From Euonymus europaeus (taxonomy: Eukaryota > Streptophyta > Magnoliopsida > Celastrales > Celastraceae), in NCBI GenBank assembly GCA_963580455.1, contig OY756972.1, positions 15,763,001 to 15,827,000 of the forward strand: a stretch of 64,000 bases of DNA, in the 5' to 3' direction. A program made the translations under genes and the position numbers. This document shows positions 11,780-23,689 of this stretch, piece after piece (positions within the stretch are counted from its first letter, which is position 1; each line of letters begins with the position of its first letter). The notes under the pieces were generated by a model. That model saw nothing but the letters and a program-made list of their open reading frames with translations. It had not been told where the DNA came from and searched no databases.

Positions 11780-12560
11780 AAAGGAATTTAATTAGGTGAG
11801 TTGCTTCCCATTAAGCCCTTTCATTTACTGTCTAGGCAAGACATAGCTCTTCAAGTAGTTAAATTAGGGAACCTAAAAGCCCACTTTCAAAGAATCATGT
11901 TGAAGCGACCAACTTCTCCTAGTCACACATGCCTCAACACCCAAAGCATGCCTTGCAAGGGTAATTGAATCTATAGGAAAATCCTAATACATTTTTTCTC
12001 TTTTTTAAACGTAACTCCCTCATGTGGCATGATTCTTAGTAAATTCACAGACTTAACCTTAGATGAATGTTATACATTTTTCACAATTTCAGCTTTAATA
12101 ATGATCACCTTCTCCATTGATTTCTTTCCTTGTGTTGCCATAGGACTAAAGGTCAATGTGTCTTTATTAATTGTCATTGTCAGTGTGCCTTCGTATACAC
12201 CAATTTTCATCCTTACAATCTTCATGAATGGTCGACCCAAAATCAGGAAAGGTTCTTTTTCATGACCTTGGCAATCTTGCATATCAAGTACTAGAAAGTC
12301 AGCTGTAAAAATTAGCCTATGTACCTTAAGTAGAACAATTTTCTAACACTCCCTTCAAATATTGAATGACCAATCATCCAATTGGACGACCATGACTATC
12401 TTTTTTAATGTACCTACATTCAGAGATTTGAAGATACATAGAGACATTAAATTAATTGACACACCCAATGTCTTTGGTAATGTGGCTCTAAAATTTGGCA
12501 GCAACGTCTTTGATAATCTAGCACTACACTATTCAATTAATTGAGCCTCCTTAATTTAAT
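11780..12560 (-). pseudogene. Ty3 (Athila/Tat-like) protease and post-pol remnant
   Basis: On the minus strand, 12560 to 12070 encodes a degraded aspartic protease region with recognisable SINLM, a VVQLDDWS stretch and LILGRPFM near 12220-12245. Several stops and frame changes are present. Below 12070 the trace passes quickly to GGGAAGCAACTCACC near 11795-11810, which corresponds to the post-pol GGGAGGCAACCC motif. RT and integrase therefore seem to be missing here too, as in the element at the left of the window. Confidence 0.7.
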
Positions 12561-12944
12561 CATGTTTCTTCATTTCTGGCAACTTAGAAGAGTCTTCAGA
12601 ATCATGTGATATAATTGAAATTTTATTAGGTGTATCCTTTCGCTCTGTACTCATCTTTGGTGTTTCTCTTTGGGATGATAGTGGTTTCTAATTAATCCTA
12701 AGTCAACTCAAGAATGGAATAGGTGGAGCATAAGGATTCATCCTTTGATAATGAATAATTTGATCTTCGTCGATGTGATTTTTGTTAACAGGATCATCCA
12801 GGGATGCTTGAGCGCCTATTAGGCTTAGAACGAGGGCCCAAATCTGTCCAACACTATTTTGTAGATTTTCATGTTGATTCCACACTTGAGCATGAATCAG
12901 GTGTACCGAGATGCCAGGTTGTTTGAATTTACTTTTTCTTCACT
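12561..12944 (-). other. Possible gag C-terminal remnant of the same Ty3 element
   Basis: A minus-strand frame at 12885-12703 (MWNQHENLQNSVGQIWAL...) has the glutamine-rich, NLENQIGQI-like look of the gag end in Athila/Tat elements. No zinc knuckle or longer match is visible. Confidence 0.35.
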
Positions 12945-13560
12945 TTTTCTCACATATAGTGACAGTCGATCTCTATGTGTTTGGTTCTTTTATGGAAGAT
13001 TGAATTAGAACCAATATGAATGGTAGTCATGTTGTCACAATGAAGATGAATAGGATTCTTGAGAACAACATGGAAATCATTTGACAAAAATTTGAGCCAA
13101 ATTAATTCATTTCATGTAGAAGACATTTCCCTATATTCAGCTTCTGCTGAAGACTTGGACACTGTCTACTACTTCTTTGATTTCCGGGATATGAGAGAAT
13201 TTCCAAGTAAAATGCAAAAACCCATGACAGGGCATCTGGTGTACTTGCACACTGCTCAATCTGCATCACAATAAACCTTGATATTGATGTTAGGGTTAGA
13301 ACAAAAGAAAAGACATTGCCCAATAGAAGACTTGATGTATCTAAGAAGTTTGTGAGTAGCTTGTAAATGAATATCCCTTGCATCCTTTATGTATTGATTG
13401 AGAAAGTTCACTACATAGCTAATATCCAGTCTAGTAAGAGTTAGATACATCAATCTTCCCAATAGTCTCTTATAACTCATTGGATCTTGTAAGGGTGTGC
13501 CTGCATCAATAGATAACTTACAATTTTGATCCATAGAACACTCAAGAGGTTTAAATCCTA
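12945..13560 (-). pseudogene. Copia A: end of RT and RNase H
   Basis: Codons around 13534-13256 match the YKRLLGRLMYLTLTRLDISY block and following region that ends Copia RT, leading into KVYCDADW, the start of RNase H. The SSAEAEY region and the HIEIDCHFV-like end lie between about 13150 and 12945 but are out of frame. The adjacent upstream sequence lacks the RT catalytic YVDD block. Confidence 0.82.
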
Positions 13561-14149
13561 TGAAACCCGCATCAGTGAGAAGATCAAGAGCGTATTTCCT
13601 TTGTAGTCTACCCCTTCTCTTTGAGAAAAATCTTAAACTAATAATTGAGCCTTATACCTTTTGACACTACCATCTACATTGTACTTTATTTTATACACCC
13701 ATTTAGGACCAATAGGTTTCTTTCCTTCTGGTAGCCTAACAATATCCCAAGTATTATTCATTTTTAATGCATGAATTTCTTCATCCATTGCATCTCTTCA
13801 TCTATTTATGTTTTACTGCTTCAGCAAAATTGGCGGGTTCTTGGATTTTAGTTATTGATGCCAAGTAGGCCTGATGTGTAGTATTAAACATACTATAGCC
13901 TACTGTTTGGCTAATAGGATGCTTAACTTTACTATCTACCATTATGCCATTACAATGGTAGTTCTGGAGATATAAAGGTTGCTTTCTAACTCTTTTATTT
14001 TAAAAGTTATCTTGTTTCGACTTAAACAAGTCAAAAAAACAAGAGCATCTTTATGTTCAGAATTGTTATCTACATTTTGTTCAGAATTATCATTTCAATT
14101 CAATTGACCATTTTTTTATGGTAAAATTGACTCATGAAATATGATATCT
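13561..14149 (-). pseudogene. Copia A: N-terminal RT trace, heavily decayed
   Basis: Fragments in all three minus-strand frames resemble the start of Copia RT: a PANFAEAV-like stretch near 13825 and a W-V-Y-K-type stretch near 13680-13700. The central RT is deleted, since the next recognisable piece is already near the RT C-terminus. Confidence 0.55.
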
Positions 14150-14876
14150 CTAGAGTTTGAAATCTAATTTGTCTCTAAGAGTAAGTCCCGGAAAATGTAT
14201 CCTTTTACTCCAAAAGGATAGCACAAAAAAAGTACATTTTTTGGCTTTTGGATCAAACTTAGAATGAGATACATTTTTCATAACATAACAAAGGCAGTCA
14301 AAAACTTTTAAATGAGAATAATCGGGTTGTTTATTGAACATAATTTCATAAGGACTCTTATTGTTTAATTTCTTAGAGGGAAGTCTATTCACAAGATAAA
14401 CAGCAATTGAAACATAAAAACTCCAATATTCTTCAAGTAAACCACTATCTACCCCTAATTCCACTGCTCCATTTTGTTGAGGAGTGTAAGGACAAGTCTT
14501 TTGGTGTAGAATACCTTTACTAGCATAAAAGTATTTCATTTCAAACTTCTGACCATTATCATATCTAATAATCTTGATTTTGACAATAAATTGTGTCTTC
14601 GCTTTAACTACTAAAATTCTGTAAAAGCTATCCAGTTTTAGACTTAGCTTTCATAAAAAAAATCCGCGTGGTTCTTGAAAAGTCATCAACAATAGATAGA
14701 AAATATCTAAAACCTTCAATAGAACAAATAGGACTCGGTCCCCATATGTCAACATGAAGCAATTCAAAAATCATAGAGGATTTTGTTACACTTAAAGAAA
14801 ACAGTTTCCTCTTAAATTTGGACAAAATACACGCTTCACAATTTAGAGCAGAATTATCAAAGATTATAGGTATCAT
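14150..14876 (-). pseudogene. Copia A: integrase
   Basis: The upstream part (14876-14628) includes CEACILSKFKRKLF of the GAG-pre-integrase region, then HVDIWGPSPI and FLSIVDDFSR of the integrase core. After a break, 14539-14150 carries TPQQNGAVE, AVYLVNRLPSKKL and SPYEIMF. The third acidic residue region around TPQQNG is preserved, but the domain is split by frameshifts and stops. Confidence 0.85.
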
Positions 14877-15051
14877 AGATTGAACAAAAGGTGTTGGATG
14901 CTGGATGGCCTAATATCTTATGCCAACATTAAAAATTTGGAACAGTAGCAATAGTACTTATCATGCTTTGATTTTCAAATAAACTTGCCTTTGAGTAATA
15001 TATAACATTAGACATAATTACGATCCCAGCCTGCCTCATTGTGACTAAATA

Positions 15052-15387
15052 CTACACCACAAAAGTAGTGAGACTAAATTTTAATTCATATCTATAAAAA
15101 CTAGTTAATTTACGAAAAGATGTAATATTGAACCTAAAAGATGGAACGCATAAAACATCATCTAGAACTAGACGATTATTAATTCTAATATGACCTTTAT
15201 GAGTTATTAGATGTCTTTGTCCATTAGGAAGTTTAACATATGACTCATTCAATTTCTCAAGTGTGTGAAATAAACTTGTTGTGCACATTATGTGAGCTAT
15301 AGCACCACTATCAATTATCCACACACCAGGTACATAATTTGATTGGTTACCTACTATGACAGAGGCAACAACATTAGAAGATTTCAA
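15052..15387 (-). pseudogene. Copia A: aspartic protease
   Basis: WIIDSGAIAHIM gives the DSGA-type active site of Copia protease. It is followed by VKLPNGQRHLITHKGHI and LDDVLCVPSFRFNITS, typical of the segment up to GAG-pre-integrase. The reading frame is open for 111 codons but is not joined to gag or integrase. Confidence 0.87.
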
Positions 15388-15462
15388 TCTTGTTTGAGAT
15401 TGCTACGTCAGCATATTAATGATCTGCTTATATTGCTCTGCCACTTGTTTTAGGTTGAGTTG

Positions 15463-16694
15463 CTAATTTTGTGCATTGCTTGGAACATTTTCTTGGACTT
15501 GATTGACATTAGTTGCTCTATCATTCAAAGTACTAATATCTGCACCCTGTGATCTAGTCCTTGGTTTCTTTCCAATAGGCATGTTTTCAGGATATCCTTG
15601 TAGTTTCCAACATTTATCCATTGTGTGTCCAACCTTGTTGCAATGAGTGCACTGAGGCCTCTTTCCTTGATTTGTTTTTCCATTACCCCTTGTGCCTTTA
15701 GTGAAACTATTTGACCTTATAGCCATGGCCATTGTTTCTTGAGATGAAGCATCATGAGTAATAGAATGTTAATTTCCTTGTTGAATCATCTTTGCAAAAA
15801 TGGTTTGAATATCTAGTAGAGGATCAGACACAAAAATCTGACTTCTTAGTTGTTCAAACACTTCATTTAGCCTATTTAGAAACTGCATAACTTGATCCTC
15901 CTACTGATATGCTTCTATGACATTGTTGACATCACACTTGCAATTGCCACACTTTCATGTTGGCCACACTCGATGCTAAGAAAGCTCATCCCAGAGATCC
16001 ATCCATTTTTTATAATAGTTTGTAATGCTCAAACTCCCTTGTTTGATTGCAGACAAATCTTTCTTATCTCATAGATCCTGGAGACATAAACAATTGAATA
16101 TCAATTGTGGAAATCATGCTAAATCTCCCTTGTAGTAAAAGCATTTGAAATACCTAATGCAATTTCCTTCAAGACTGAATTCAGAATCCATGTTTCAGAA
16201 GGCTATTGCACTGTTTCCAATCAAAAATATTTTGGATCATTTGGATCTTTGATTTACATTGACCTATTGATAGAAGCAACCATGTTCTTGGACTCCAACG
16301 ACGTTTGCATTCTATTCCTCCAAACACAATAATTGTCACCCGTTAAGACTATAGAAGTAAGGGTTCTAGTGGATAAATCGGAAGACACAAGACTAAAAGG
16401 ATCCCGAAATGGATTTTGAGGCAACTGCTATTAAGATGCTTTAAAATTTATAATATTTTTCAATGCTTGAAGTTGTTAAAGATTTGGAAGCAGTGCACTA
16501 GCTCCTCCTTCACTATTTGTTGTAGTGCTCAAAACAAAGCTCCTAACAACCATATTTGGTGTGGAAGACACAATCGATCTGAAAATGGGTATCGAACCTA
16601 TGGAGAACTAACTTGGAATCGAAATAGTCCCAGAGGCAGCGGAAGCCGACAGCTTAGAAAATGACATAGATGAAGATGGATCTATAGAGACCAT
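15463..16694 (-). pseudogene. Copia A: gag with CCHC zinc knuckle
   Basis: The gag start codon is at 16694, 13 bp after the PBS-like TAGTATCGAAGAG. The frame breaks soon after. The C-terminal part at 15732-15463 carries CTHCNKVGHTMDKC, a CCHC zinc knuckle. The stretch between is in pieces across frames. Confidence 0.75.
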
Positions 16695-16820
16695 CTCTTC
16701 GATACTATGAAAAGTTGATGATATGAAGTGAATCGATGAACTTAGCCAAGAGCATTCATAAAAAAGAATGGAGAAAAAAAGAAACCCTGATATTATTGAT
16801 CCATATATTTTTATTTAAAA
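16695..16820 (-). repeat. Copia A: PBS and 5' LTR fragment
   Basis: The LTR end (CATCAACTTTTCA on the minus strand, 16708) and about 110 bp of LTR match the intact LTR at 47322-47549. The match stops near 16820, so the LTR is truncated. The PBS 16695-16707 is a diverged initiator-Met type. Confidence 0.75.
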
Positions 16821-17479
16821 CTTGCTTGAGTTTTGGATTCTTCCTTTCTCACTCTCAAATAGAGAAGCTGCTCGTTCCCATCTTCCTATTTCATCTCGAT
16901 AAGTGCGATAAAGTTGTTGGACATAAATACCTCGTCTATTTCATCATTGAAACCGCCATCTCTGACGATCATTTCATCATTCTGGATATTGAAAACTTCC
17001 TCTATTCTATTTAATTTACATTCTTTATCATAGCATGGATTAACTGAAATATATTTAATGGGGAGAAGTATTGTAAAAGCCCATGTACTTTCGGAATATG
17101 GTGATTAAGTACTCGACATATTTTTGAAATATATGTTCATGCTCTTTTACGTTGGATAATGATCTAAACAAGTTCATCGACCTCTTTTCATCGTAACGGT
17201 GTTAACGTGGAAGTTAACTCTATGATGTGTATGTTTGATTTGAAAGAAATGTGACATTGACCAATAAAATGATAACACGTGTCTTAATCATTTAAAAATA
17301 TCGCATGAAACTTCTTCGATGATTTTTGTATTTACCAAAGTCTGTCTCTGATGAAATGAAAAAGCTTCCATCAAAATGTTGTCATCATTGGACCGCCATC
17401 TCTAAGCTTCCATCGCAGACGACCATTTCATCTCCAAGCTTCCATCTCTCAAAAATCTCACATAGTCGGTATCGAATTG
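16821..17479. other. No gene seen
   Basis: AT-rich sequence without a supported ORF. The TTTCGGAATATGGTGATTAA and ACGGTGTTAACGTGGAAGT stretches around 17090-17220 look like degraded transposon ends, but no partner repeat was found. Confidence 0.35.
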
Positions 17480-20400
17480 GTTTTGATCCATACCTAACTA
17501 GTTTTGATCCACACAATTGCTTCCATCAAATCATTCCATCTATCTCTCAAATCGGTCCTCATATAGTAATTTCAATCAAACTCACACAAATTCACATCTA
17601 ACAAACACAATTTAGAAGCACTTTAAGACCCAAACGAATATAAAGGATTTTTTTTTACTCCAATTGAGATTTATCAAGGCTTTATGTAATACCGTAACCC
17701 AAAATTACCAAAAAATAATAATTATAATAATAATAAATTATAATTTCCGGTTCAAAAAATACCTGGAATTGGGTTAATTTGAACAAGGATGGATTAGTAA
17801 TCAATAAAATTAAATTAAGTATATTATAATAAACTAATAGCAAACCATATATATATATATATAAAGCCCACATTCAGTGTGTATGTATTGGCCCATCGAA
17901 AGTGGGCATGATATGGGCCAAATGCACATATATTAAAAAAAATTAAAATAAGAATGTTCCTCCACTTATTATGAAGAAAGAAAAAAACTCGATAGTGTCG
18001 AGAGAGTGAGAGAAGAGGAGAGAGAGAGGGGGGGTCGGGAAACTTGGTTTTGTTGAGCATTCATAGCAAAGATTGAAGGATCAAATAAGGGCAAATAAGA
18101 TTAAGGAGTTTCTCATCAAGATTTTAAGATAAGATTTATTGTTTTTTAAACTAGATTTTGGTGGAAACTTTGTGCAATCCTTGAAAAGATTTAACCTATG
18201 GTTAACCATGCTTGATTGTGACTTGTTTATGGTTAAATTTGTAGGTTTGATTGTTGGTTTGAATTAAAAGTGTGTATTGTGGGAGATTTGGGAAACAGAT
18301 GTTTGAGGGATGAATTTCTTTGATCCCATTGAATGGCTTCAAATTTGAGGCTGAAGTTCGGATATATTGATAATTTAAGTTTGGGTAACATACCCTCCAA
18401 ATTTGAGACAATTCTGTAAAGGAATCAATAAGGTTCTAATGTAACCTTAAGAGGAAAATTTGTGGTTTATGGGGCTAGAGTGAGAATCTGAGTTGGTAGG
18501 TTTTTATTTGGGAGTTTAAGAAGGTATATTAGGAGGTTTTAAATTGATAATTTGGAATGGGTACGTGCATGAGAGATTGATTGCACATTTTGGCTAATAT
18601 GGTCTAGTTTGGGGTAAATGGTGGAAATCGGGTTGGAGCCCAATTCGGATACAGAATTGGGGAAAAGATTATAAATTCAATCCATTTAAATTTGGTGGTT
18701 GTTGGTTAACAATTGGTGCATCTTTGTTGAAAATGAAAGGAGTTCGTGGACACATCGTACAACTACGCTCAGGCCGAAAAATTCTAGGTTGAGTAGTAGC
18801 ACTTTCTATTATTTCATGGATAATGAAGTAGGGATTCTTACCCCTTTCTCTATCATATTTGTTTCAATCCTCTAAATAGTGGTTTAATTTCTCATTGGTC
18901 ATTCCTTTCATATGCTTGTCTTATTTGCTTCTAAGGGAGGACAAGTTTATGTATGAATTCAATTCCTGCTTCTAAGGGAGGACAAGCTTATGTATGAATT
19001 CTTGGAATTGAATTAATGATGAATTGCATGTCTTGTTCATATCCGAGCATCTCTTGGATATGGTTTACTCACATCATTCATCATGTATTATATTGTATGT
19101 ATATATATATATATAGGTTGATTCAGGTACACTTATTCTTGCACAAACATATTGGACATGTATTGGAGATTGCTAGTATGGACTCGTCATACCCATAGGT
19201 TATGTGTGGAAATATGAAGTACCATAGGACCCTGTAGGTTTTTCAAACAATGAAGGATTGCCTTGACTGGGTTGGGTCTCCATATGTGATGGATGCACCT
19301 TATGGCGTCACCATGGTGGGGTTCAAGGTTTTTTGACAATTTTTCGGAAGTTCCATTGAGCTAGGCCCAGGCCCGGATGGTGTCATTGTTTACTTATACC
19401 TTGATGCCCATATTTAGATACCATATTGCTGCATTTACGCTTATTTTGTATTTCAGCCTTGATAATATTGATTATTCTATCCGTACTGAGCCATTTGCTC
19501 ACTCTATCTCCTTTCTCTGTATCCTTCAGGTGAGACTGGCATTGAGGTCCAGGATGCGGATCGCAAAAGGAGAGTGTGACATGGGCTAGCAACCCTGGAG
19601 CTTAGGACTTGTTAAGTATATTTGAGAACGTTGTGTTGTTTGTTTGGATGATAGTACATTTAGTGCTAGTTGTTGTATGACATATTGATGTTATGAACAT
19701 TATGGTATTGATGATGAAGGGTCGGGAGGGTGCTTCGTGTGATCGAGACTTCTATACGGGGTTGATGGACAATGAGTCCAGATGTTAGACCATATAACTT
19801 TACTAATTATGATGTTATGCATATAAATTGCATGAGGAAAGGAGGCCCGAGGCCCTGTCTATAGTGTGAATGTGGATAGATGGCCAAAGACCTTGTTAGG
19901 TTGCGGAATTGAACAATTGAATTTATTTGATTATAGTTTTACTTTCTCCAAGTTGACACTCTCCAATATTCAGGGAGGTGCTGCCGGACTTTCATTGAAA
20001 TTCGACTTAGAGATGGCATCCGAGAGTGTCCTTAGTGACTAGTGGGACATCATTCGTAGCGCTCCCAGGTTGGGGCATTATACTCTGTTTAGGACTCCAT
20101 AGAGGATAGTATAATATTGCTATCCAATATATAAGTCAATCATTGTATAAGTTCTTGTTTAGTTTAATCTTATATATTGTTTGGAAAAAACTAATATTAC
20201 ACTTCTATATCTGTTTCTTATAAAAGACATTGTTTGGTTAGTTGTTAAAGGAAATGATATTATAAGATTTGTGTTTTTTGTCGGTTAACATGTTATAATA
20301 AGAAATCACATTGTTGTTATTGGAAGAAACTTTGATTAGTGGAGTTGTACATGCAATATGTTGCTTACGCTCCATTGTCCACACTCACAAGTCATTTCTT

Positions 20401-20895
20401 GTTGTTCAACAAGCAACGTTGATTATAGTAATTTGATGGAGGAGAATTTCACCTTGTGATACAAGAAAACATATGCACTAGCTTCCTATGCCTTTCCAAA
20501 TGAGGTGAAGTGACCCTCATACAATTTACCATTGTTGATCTTGAATCCATAAATACGACGTTCCAAAAAAGGGTCATCCAAAATGAACATGGTTGACAAA
20601 TGGAATGAATATGAGGGGAGGTCATCATGGTATAAATGTAGCATATGAGGTCAATAGGGACACAACAAGAAACACCACGTGTCAATTGAACAAAGTAAGT
20701 ATTTATATTCTTATTTTATGTTTTTAATATCTCAAGATATTAACTCATCAAACTATTTTTTCCAGGTTCTAAAGGCTCATAGTCTAGATATCTTCAAGAA
20801 GACCTTTGCATTCTTGATACATGGATTAAACCTATGTATTTCGAATGATTAATGGTTTGTTTTATATTTTTTGCATTTAGAGCTATGCATTAGAC
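17480..20895. repeat. Duplicated block, copy A (partner 48003-51130)
   Basis: From GGTTTTGATCCATACC near 17479 to GCATTAGACA near 20895 the sequence matches 48003-51130 in the same orientation with high identity. Copy A holds about 250 bp, roughly 17640-17890, that copy B lacks, and a 41 bp local tandem duplication at 18926-19007. The block contains an LTR-like sequence (17685-20084) and no intact gene. Confidence 0.9.
17685..20084. repeat. Probable solo LTR, about 2.4 kb
   Basis: It begins TGTAATACCGTAACCC and ends with GGGGCATTATAC, near-inverted termini of the TGTAACGCCCC / GGGGCGTTACA type found in plant Ty3 LTRs and seen intact at 42683-44512. No coding domain is present. Target duplication was not established. 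Confidence 0.5.
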
Positions 20896-21456
20896 AAGCA
20901 GCCTGAGCTTGTTTTATCCTGGGGACAACGTAGCTATATCACTGCTTGCACATAAGTGGCAAAGCCGCGAATTGTCTTAATGATAGCGACCTAGTTCGTG
21001 ACTCAAGCAAGTGAACTTTTCCAATCTCTTATCCCAAGTTTGGTTGAAGGAGTGAATGAGTTTAAGATGAGTTGAGCATGAGCTTATTGAGAGGGGAAGA
21101 ATAGAGAGGGGTAGATGATTTTAAGAATAAAATTTTGTATGTTTGGTTAATGTGAGAATGAACATGAGTTTTGATTTGAATTGATTATAACATAGATAAA
21201 AGTATTGTATTACCCTTTTTATAATAAATTGATACTTTTATTTGATTTTAATTGAAGAATAAAATTGTCATTTTAAAAAAAAATTATTCTCCCCCTGTGG
21301 AGAATAGGGGTCATAAGCTCATGCTCATGACCCATGTTTTATACAAATCAAACAAGACAAAGCTCATTCCCTTGCCTCTGTAAAAGCTCATTCCCTTGCC
21401 TCACCCCCTTTTCTGCTCAGTCGAATGTGGGGTTAGTTGTTGTTTCGAGGTAATAG
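20896..21456. other. No gene seen; small tandem repeat
   Basis: AT-rich, with an inverted pair of AGCATGAGCTTATTGA-like and CATAAGCTCATGCTC-like sequences (about 21072 and 21310) that could be ends of a decayed MITE, and a 24 bp tandem repeat AAAGCTCATTCCCTTGCCTC at 21358-21403. Confidence 0.4.
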
Positions 21457-21890
21457 CTTTAACAATTTTGAATGGGAGGAAACTCCCAAAGAAATTCTAA
21501 AGTGGAAATAGTGGGACACCTTTTGCCTCTAGTTCAGTGAAACGTTCAATGTTATTAGTGATGTATTGTGTACTGTATTAGATTTCATCATTGCTCAAAG
21601 TTTCATCGTGTTATTTGGGAACATCGTTAGTGACCTTCCTAATAAAAAATAATAAAAGTACAAGTACGCAATTGGTTGTCCCCAATTGATAAATAGTTGC
21701 TCACAATAGTACACCTGCAGATGCCCTTCCAGTACGCAATTTAGTTAATTCATGCGACAAAGCTTCTACAGCTGCCTCCATTTGGGCTATAGCCATTATG
21801 TTAGACCCAAGATAATGTGGCGCAGTTTCGCTTGTTAACAAGTCATCTCCTAAATCGGAGAACAAAATGATAAGTAAAATAAATAACCAT
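21457..21890 (-). pseudogene. Partial genomic copy of the ribosome recycling factor gene
   Basis: This stretch matches the ribosome recycling factor gene at 57853-58480: intron 3 sequence first, then exon 2 (21715-21849) and the start of intron 1. Exon 3 (58068-58183) and its surroundings are missing, joined near AAAGTACAAGT at 21665. The exon 2 copy is 135 bp against 141 bp, a net loss of 6 bp. Introns are kept, so it was copied as DNA, not from mRNA. It has no start codon or downstream exons and cannot make the factor. Confidence 0.88.
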
Positions 21891-22029
21891 ACTTGAACTA
21901 TTTCATTTTGTTACTCCAACAAAAATTAAAGTTAATCGAATAGATAAATTATTTACTCGAACAAGTAATTTTTTAATTCAAATAGATAATTTTTTATTTC
22001 AAACACAAAATATGAGAGTCTAGATCATA

Positions 22030-22475
22030 CTAACACACGTTAACGATCATAACCACTTTCATTTTATCTTGAACATCTTTAATAAGGTGAGAAAGTTCCA
22101 TAAGAGATTCCTGAAGTTTCTGTGGATCCTTTTCAAAGGACTTTGACCAAGCTTTGTCTGAAAGTCGCATAAGTGATCCCACGACATCTTTCAAGTACTG
22201 CCCAGTTCATTAGAGCGCCTTTTAGCATTGTTAAGGCAATTCTCGAGATTCTTTCTTTTAAACTCGAGATCATCCACATATCCTCACGGGTTCTGTTCAA
22301 ATCTGAGCAGCCTCAGATAATCTTCTTCCATTGGAGCTCGACCATTTTCCATTGAAGAAAATTCGTCTACTACCCTGGTCCTTTTGTTAGAGGGAGGGGC
22401 ACTGGGATGATGAGAGGAACTCATTGATGAAAATTTTGGAAAGTTTTCCTTGGTTTGCTGATACCATTCGTTCAT
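22030..22475 (-). pseudogene. Unrecognised short ORF within the candidate TE
   Basis: From the ATG at 22475 (MNEWYQQTKENFPKF...) 63 codons are open, rich in serine, proline and charged residues, with an NKRTR basic patch. After a TAA near 22284 the coding look continues (GYVDDLEFKRKNLENCLNN) in the same direction for about 80 codons, so the ORF is probably an old gene broken by a stop. I do not recognise the family. The position between the TTCGAGTA motifs suggests it is carried by the element. Confidence 0.35.
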
Positions 22476-23213
22476 TGTACCCTCTATTTATAGTTAGATA
22501 AGTAGACGTGGAGAAGTGAAATATTCATTATCTTCTAATCAAGAAGAGTCACCATTGGTGCTCCCGCCATTTACGATCCAACCCTTTCTGCTAATTTGAT
22601 GGAGAAACAACATATCCAAACAAATATATTTCGTTCTCGAATAGTAATTTAATATATCTTGACCAATAAATTTTTTTTTACTCGATCAAATATAATTTGA
22701 GCTTTGCATTTTTTTTTCTTCTTCTTCTTTAATTTTGCACACTTTCAAAGAAATATAAACTTAATGATGAACGACTAACAGGTTTGAAATGCAAAAAAAT
22801 TAATATATTATTATTAAAACGTGTAACTGTTCACATTCCTTCATTCCTATGAAAATGTGCGACTATTGGAGGCTTCTCTTCCCACTGCATAAATTCATTC
22901 CTGCGCGACCACGCTCTTCAAGCTGTCAAGCCTTTGAAAATTTCTTCAGGTAAGAGTGTTTCTTTCGATATTGCACTCTTATTTGAGTGTTTCTTTTGGT
23001 ATTGAACTCTTATTTGTCCCATTTTTCCTCTGCGATTGATTACACTGCTGGTGCACCGGTGTTTGATTCCTTTTTTGTGTTTTGGATAATAAAAATCAGT
23101 ACTTGATTGGTTCAAATTCTCGTTGAGTTTTTCTTTTGTGTAATCGAGTATATTAAGAATATGATCGAGTACATTAAATAGGAACAAATGGAACTGTCTG
23201 CGGTTGTTCGAGT

Positions 23214-23252
23214 ACCAATTAACATATGTTCGAGTAACATATGTTAATTGGT
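23214..23252. repeat. Perfect 17 bp palindromic hairpin
   Basis: Stems ACCAATTAACATATGTT at 23214-23230 and its exact reverse complement at 23236-23252 flank the loop CGAGT. Confidence 0.95.
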
Positions 23253-23689
23253 CGAATAACTTATATTTTCCTATTTGAGTGTTTAAATTTTCTGTTCGAG
23301 TATAAAATTATTAACTATTTGGTGCATTTTTCCCGTTATAACATTATAACATTGCCTGCAGATTGAAATGTAGTTCTTGATTCCAGAGGAAAACCATTTC
23401 CCGGTCAGAGTTATCATATTTTATTCAATTTTTCACATTATCAATGGTATTAAATCCCAGTTGAATGATAACCAAAAGTAGTTGTTTTTGAGATCATATT
23501 TTGGTATGTTCATGGACGTGGGTGAGTTAAGTTGTTACTTTGTTTATTGATTGAGTAAACAAAGTAACATAATCTGGAACAAAAAGGCAAGAACCTAGTA
23601 TACATATAGCAATTGCATTCTACAACAATGCTATTGAATCCTTTCATGTTTGTCGGTTGTGGCCACGTTGTCGACAACGTCCAAAAACC

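Larger units (their letters stand above)
12945..16820 (-). mobile_element. Ty1/Copia retrotransposon remnant A
   Basis: On the minus strand the order is LTR fragment, PBS, gag with zinc knuckle, protease, integrase, a much shortened RT, and RNase H: the Ty1/Copia order. All domains carry stops or frameshifts. The 3' LTR is missing at the left edge (about 12945), and only about 110 bp of the 5' LTR remain at the right. A second copy of its 3' end, with the LTR preserved, lies at 47322-48002. Confidence 0.9.
21900..23340. mobile_element. Candidate TE with TTCGAGTA subterminal motifs
   Basis: Motifs of the form TTCGAGTA, or close variants, occur near 23205, 23230 and 23300 on the plus strand and as TACTCGAAC near 21957. 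They cluster at the two sides of a minus-strand ORF, the pattern of subterminal repeats in DNA transposons. A perfect palindrome lies at 23214-23252. No terminal inverted repeat or target duplication was fixed, so class and ends are open. Confidence 0.35.

Noticed and set aside
20449..20685. Minus-strand frame (and partner at 50683-50871) as a conserved gene
   Set aside because: Both copies are in the duplicated block and diverge with frame-breaking changes. A fragment reading RRIYGFKINNGKLYEG in another frame hints at an old coding piece but is too short to name.
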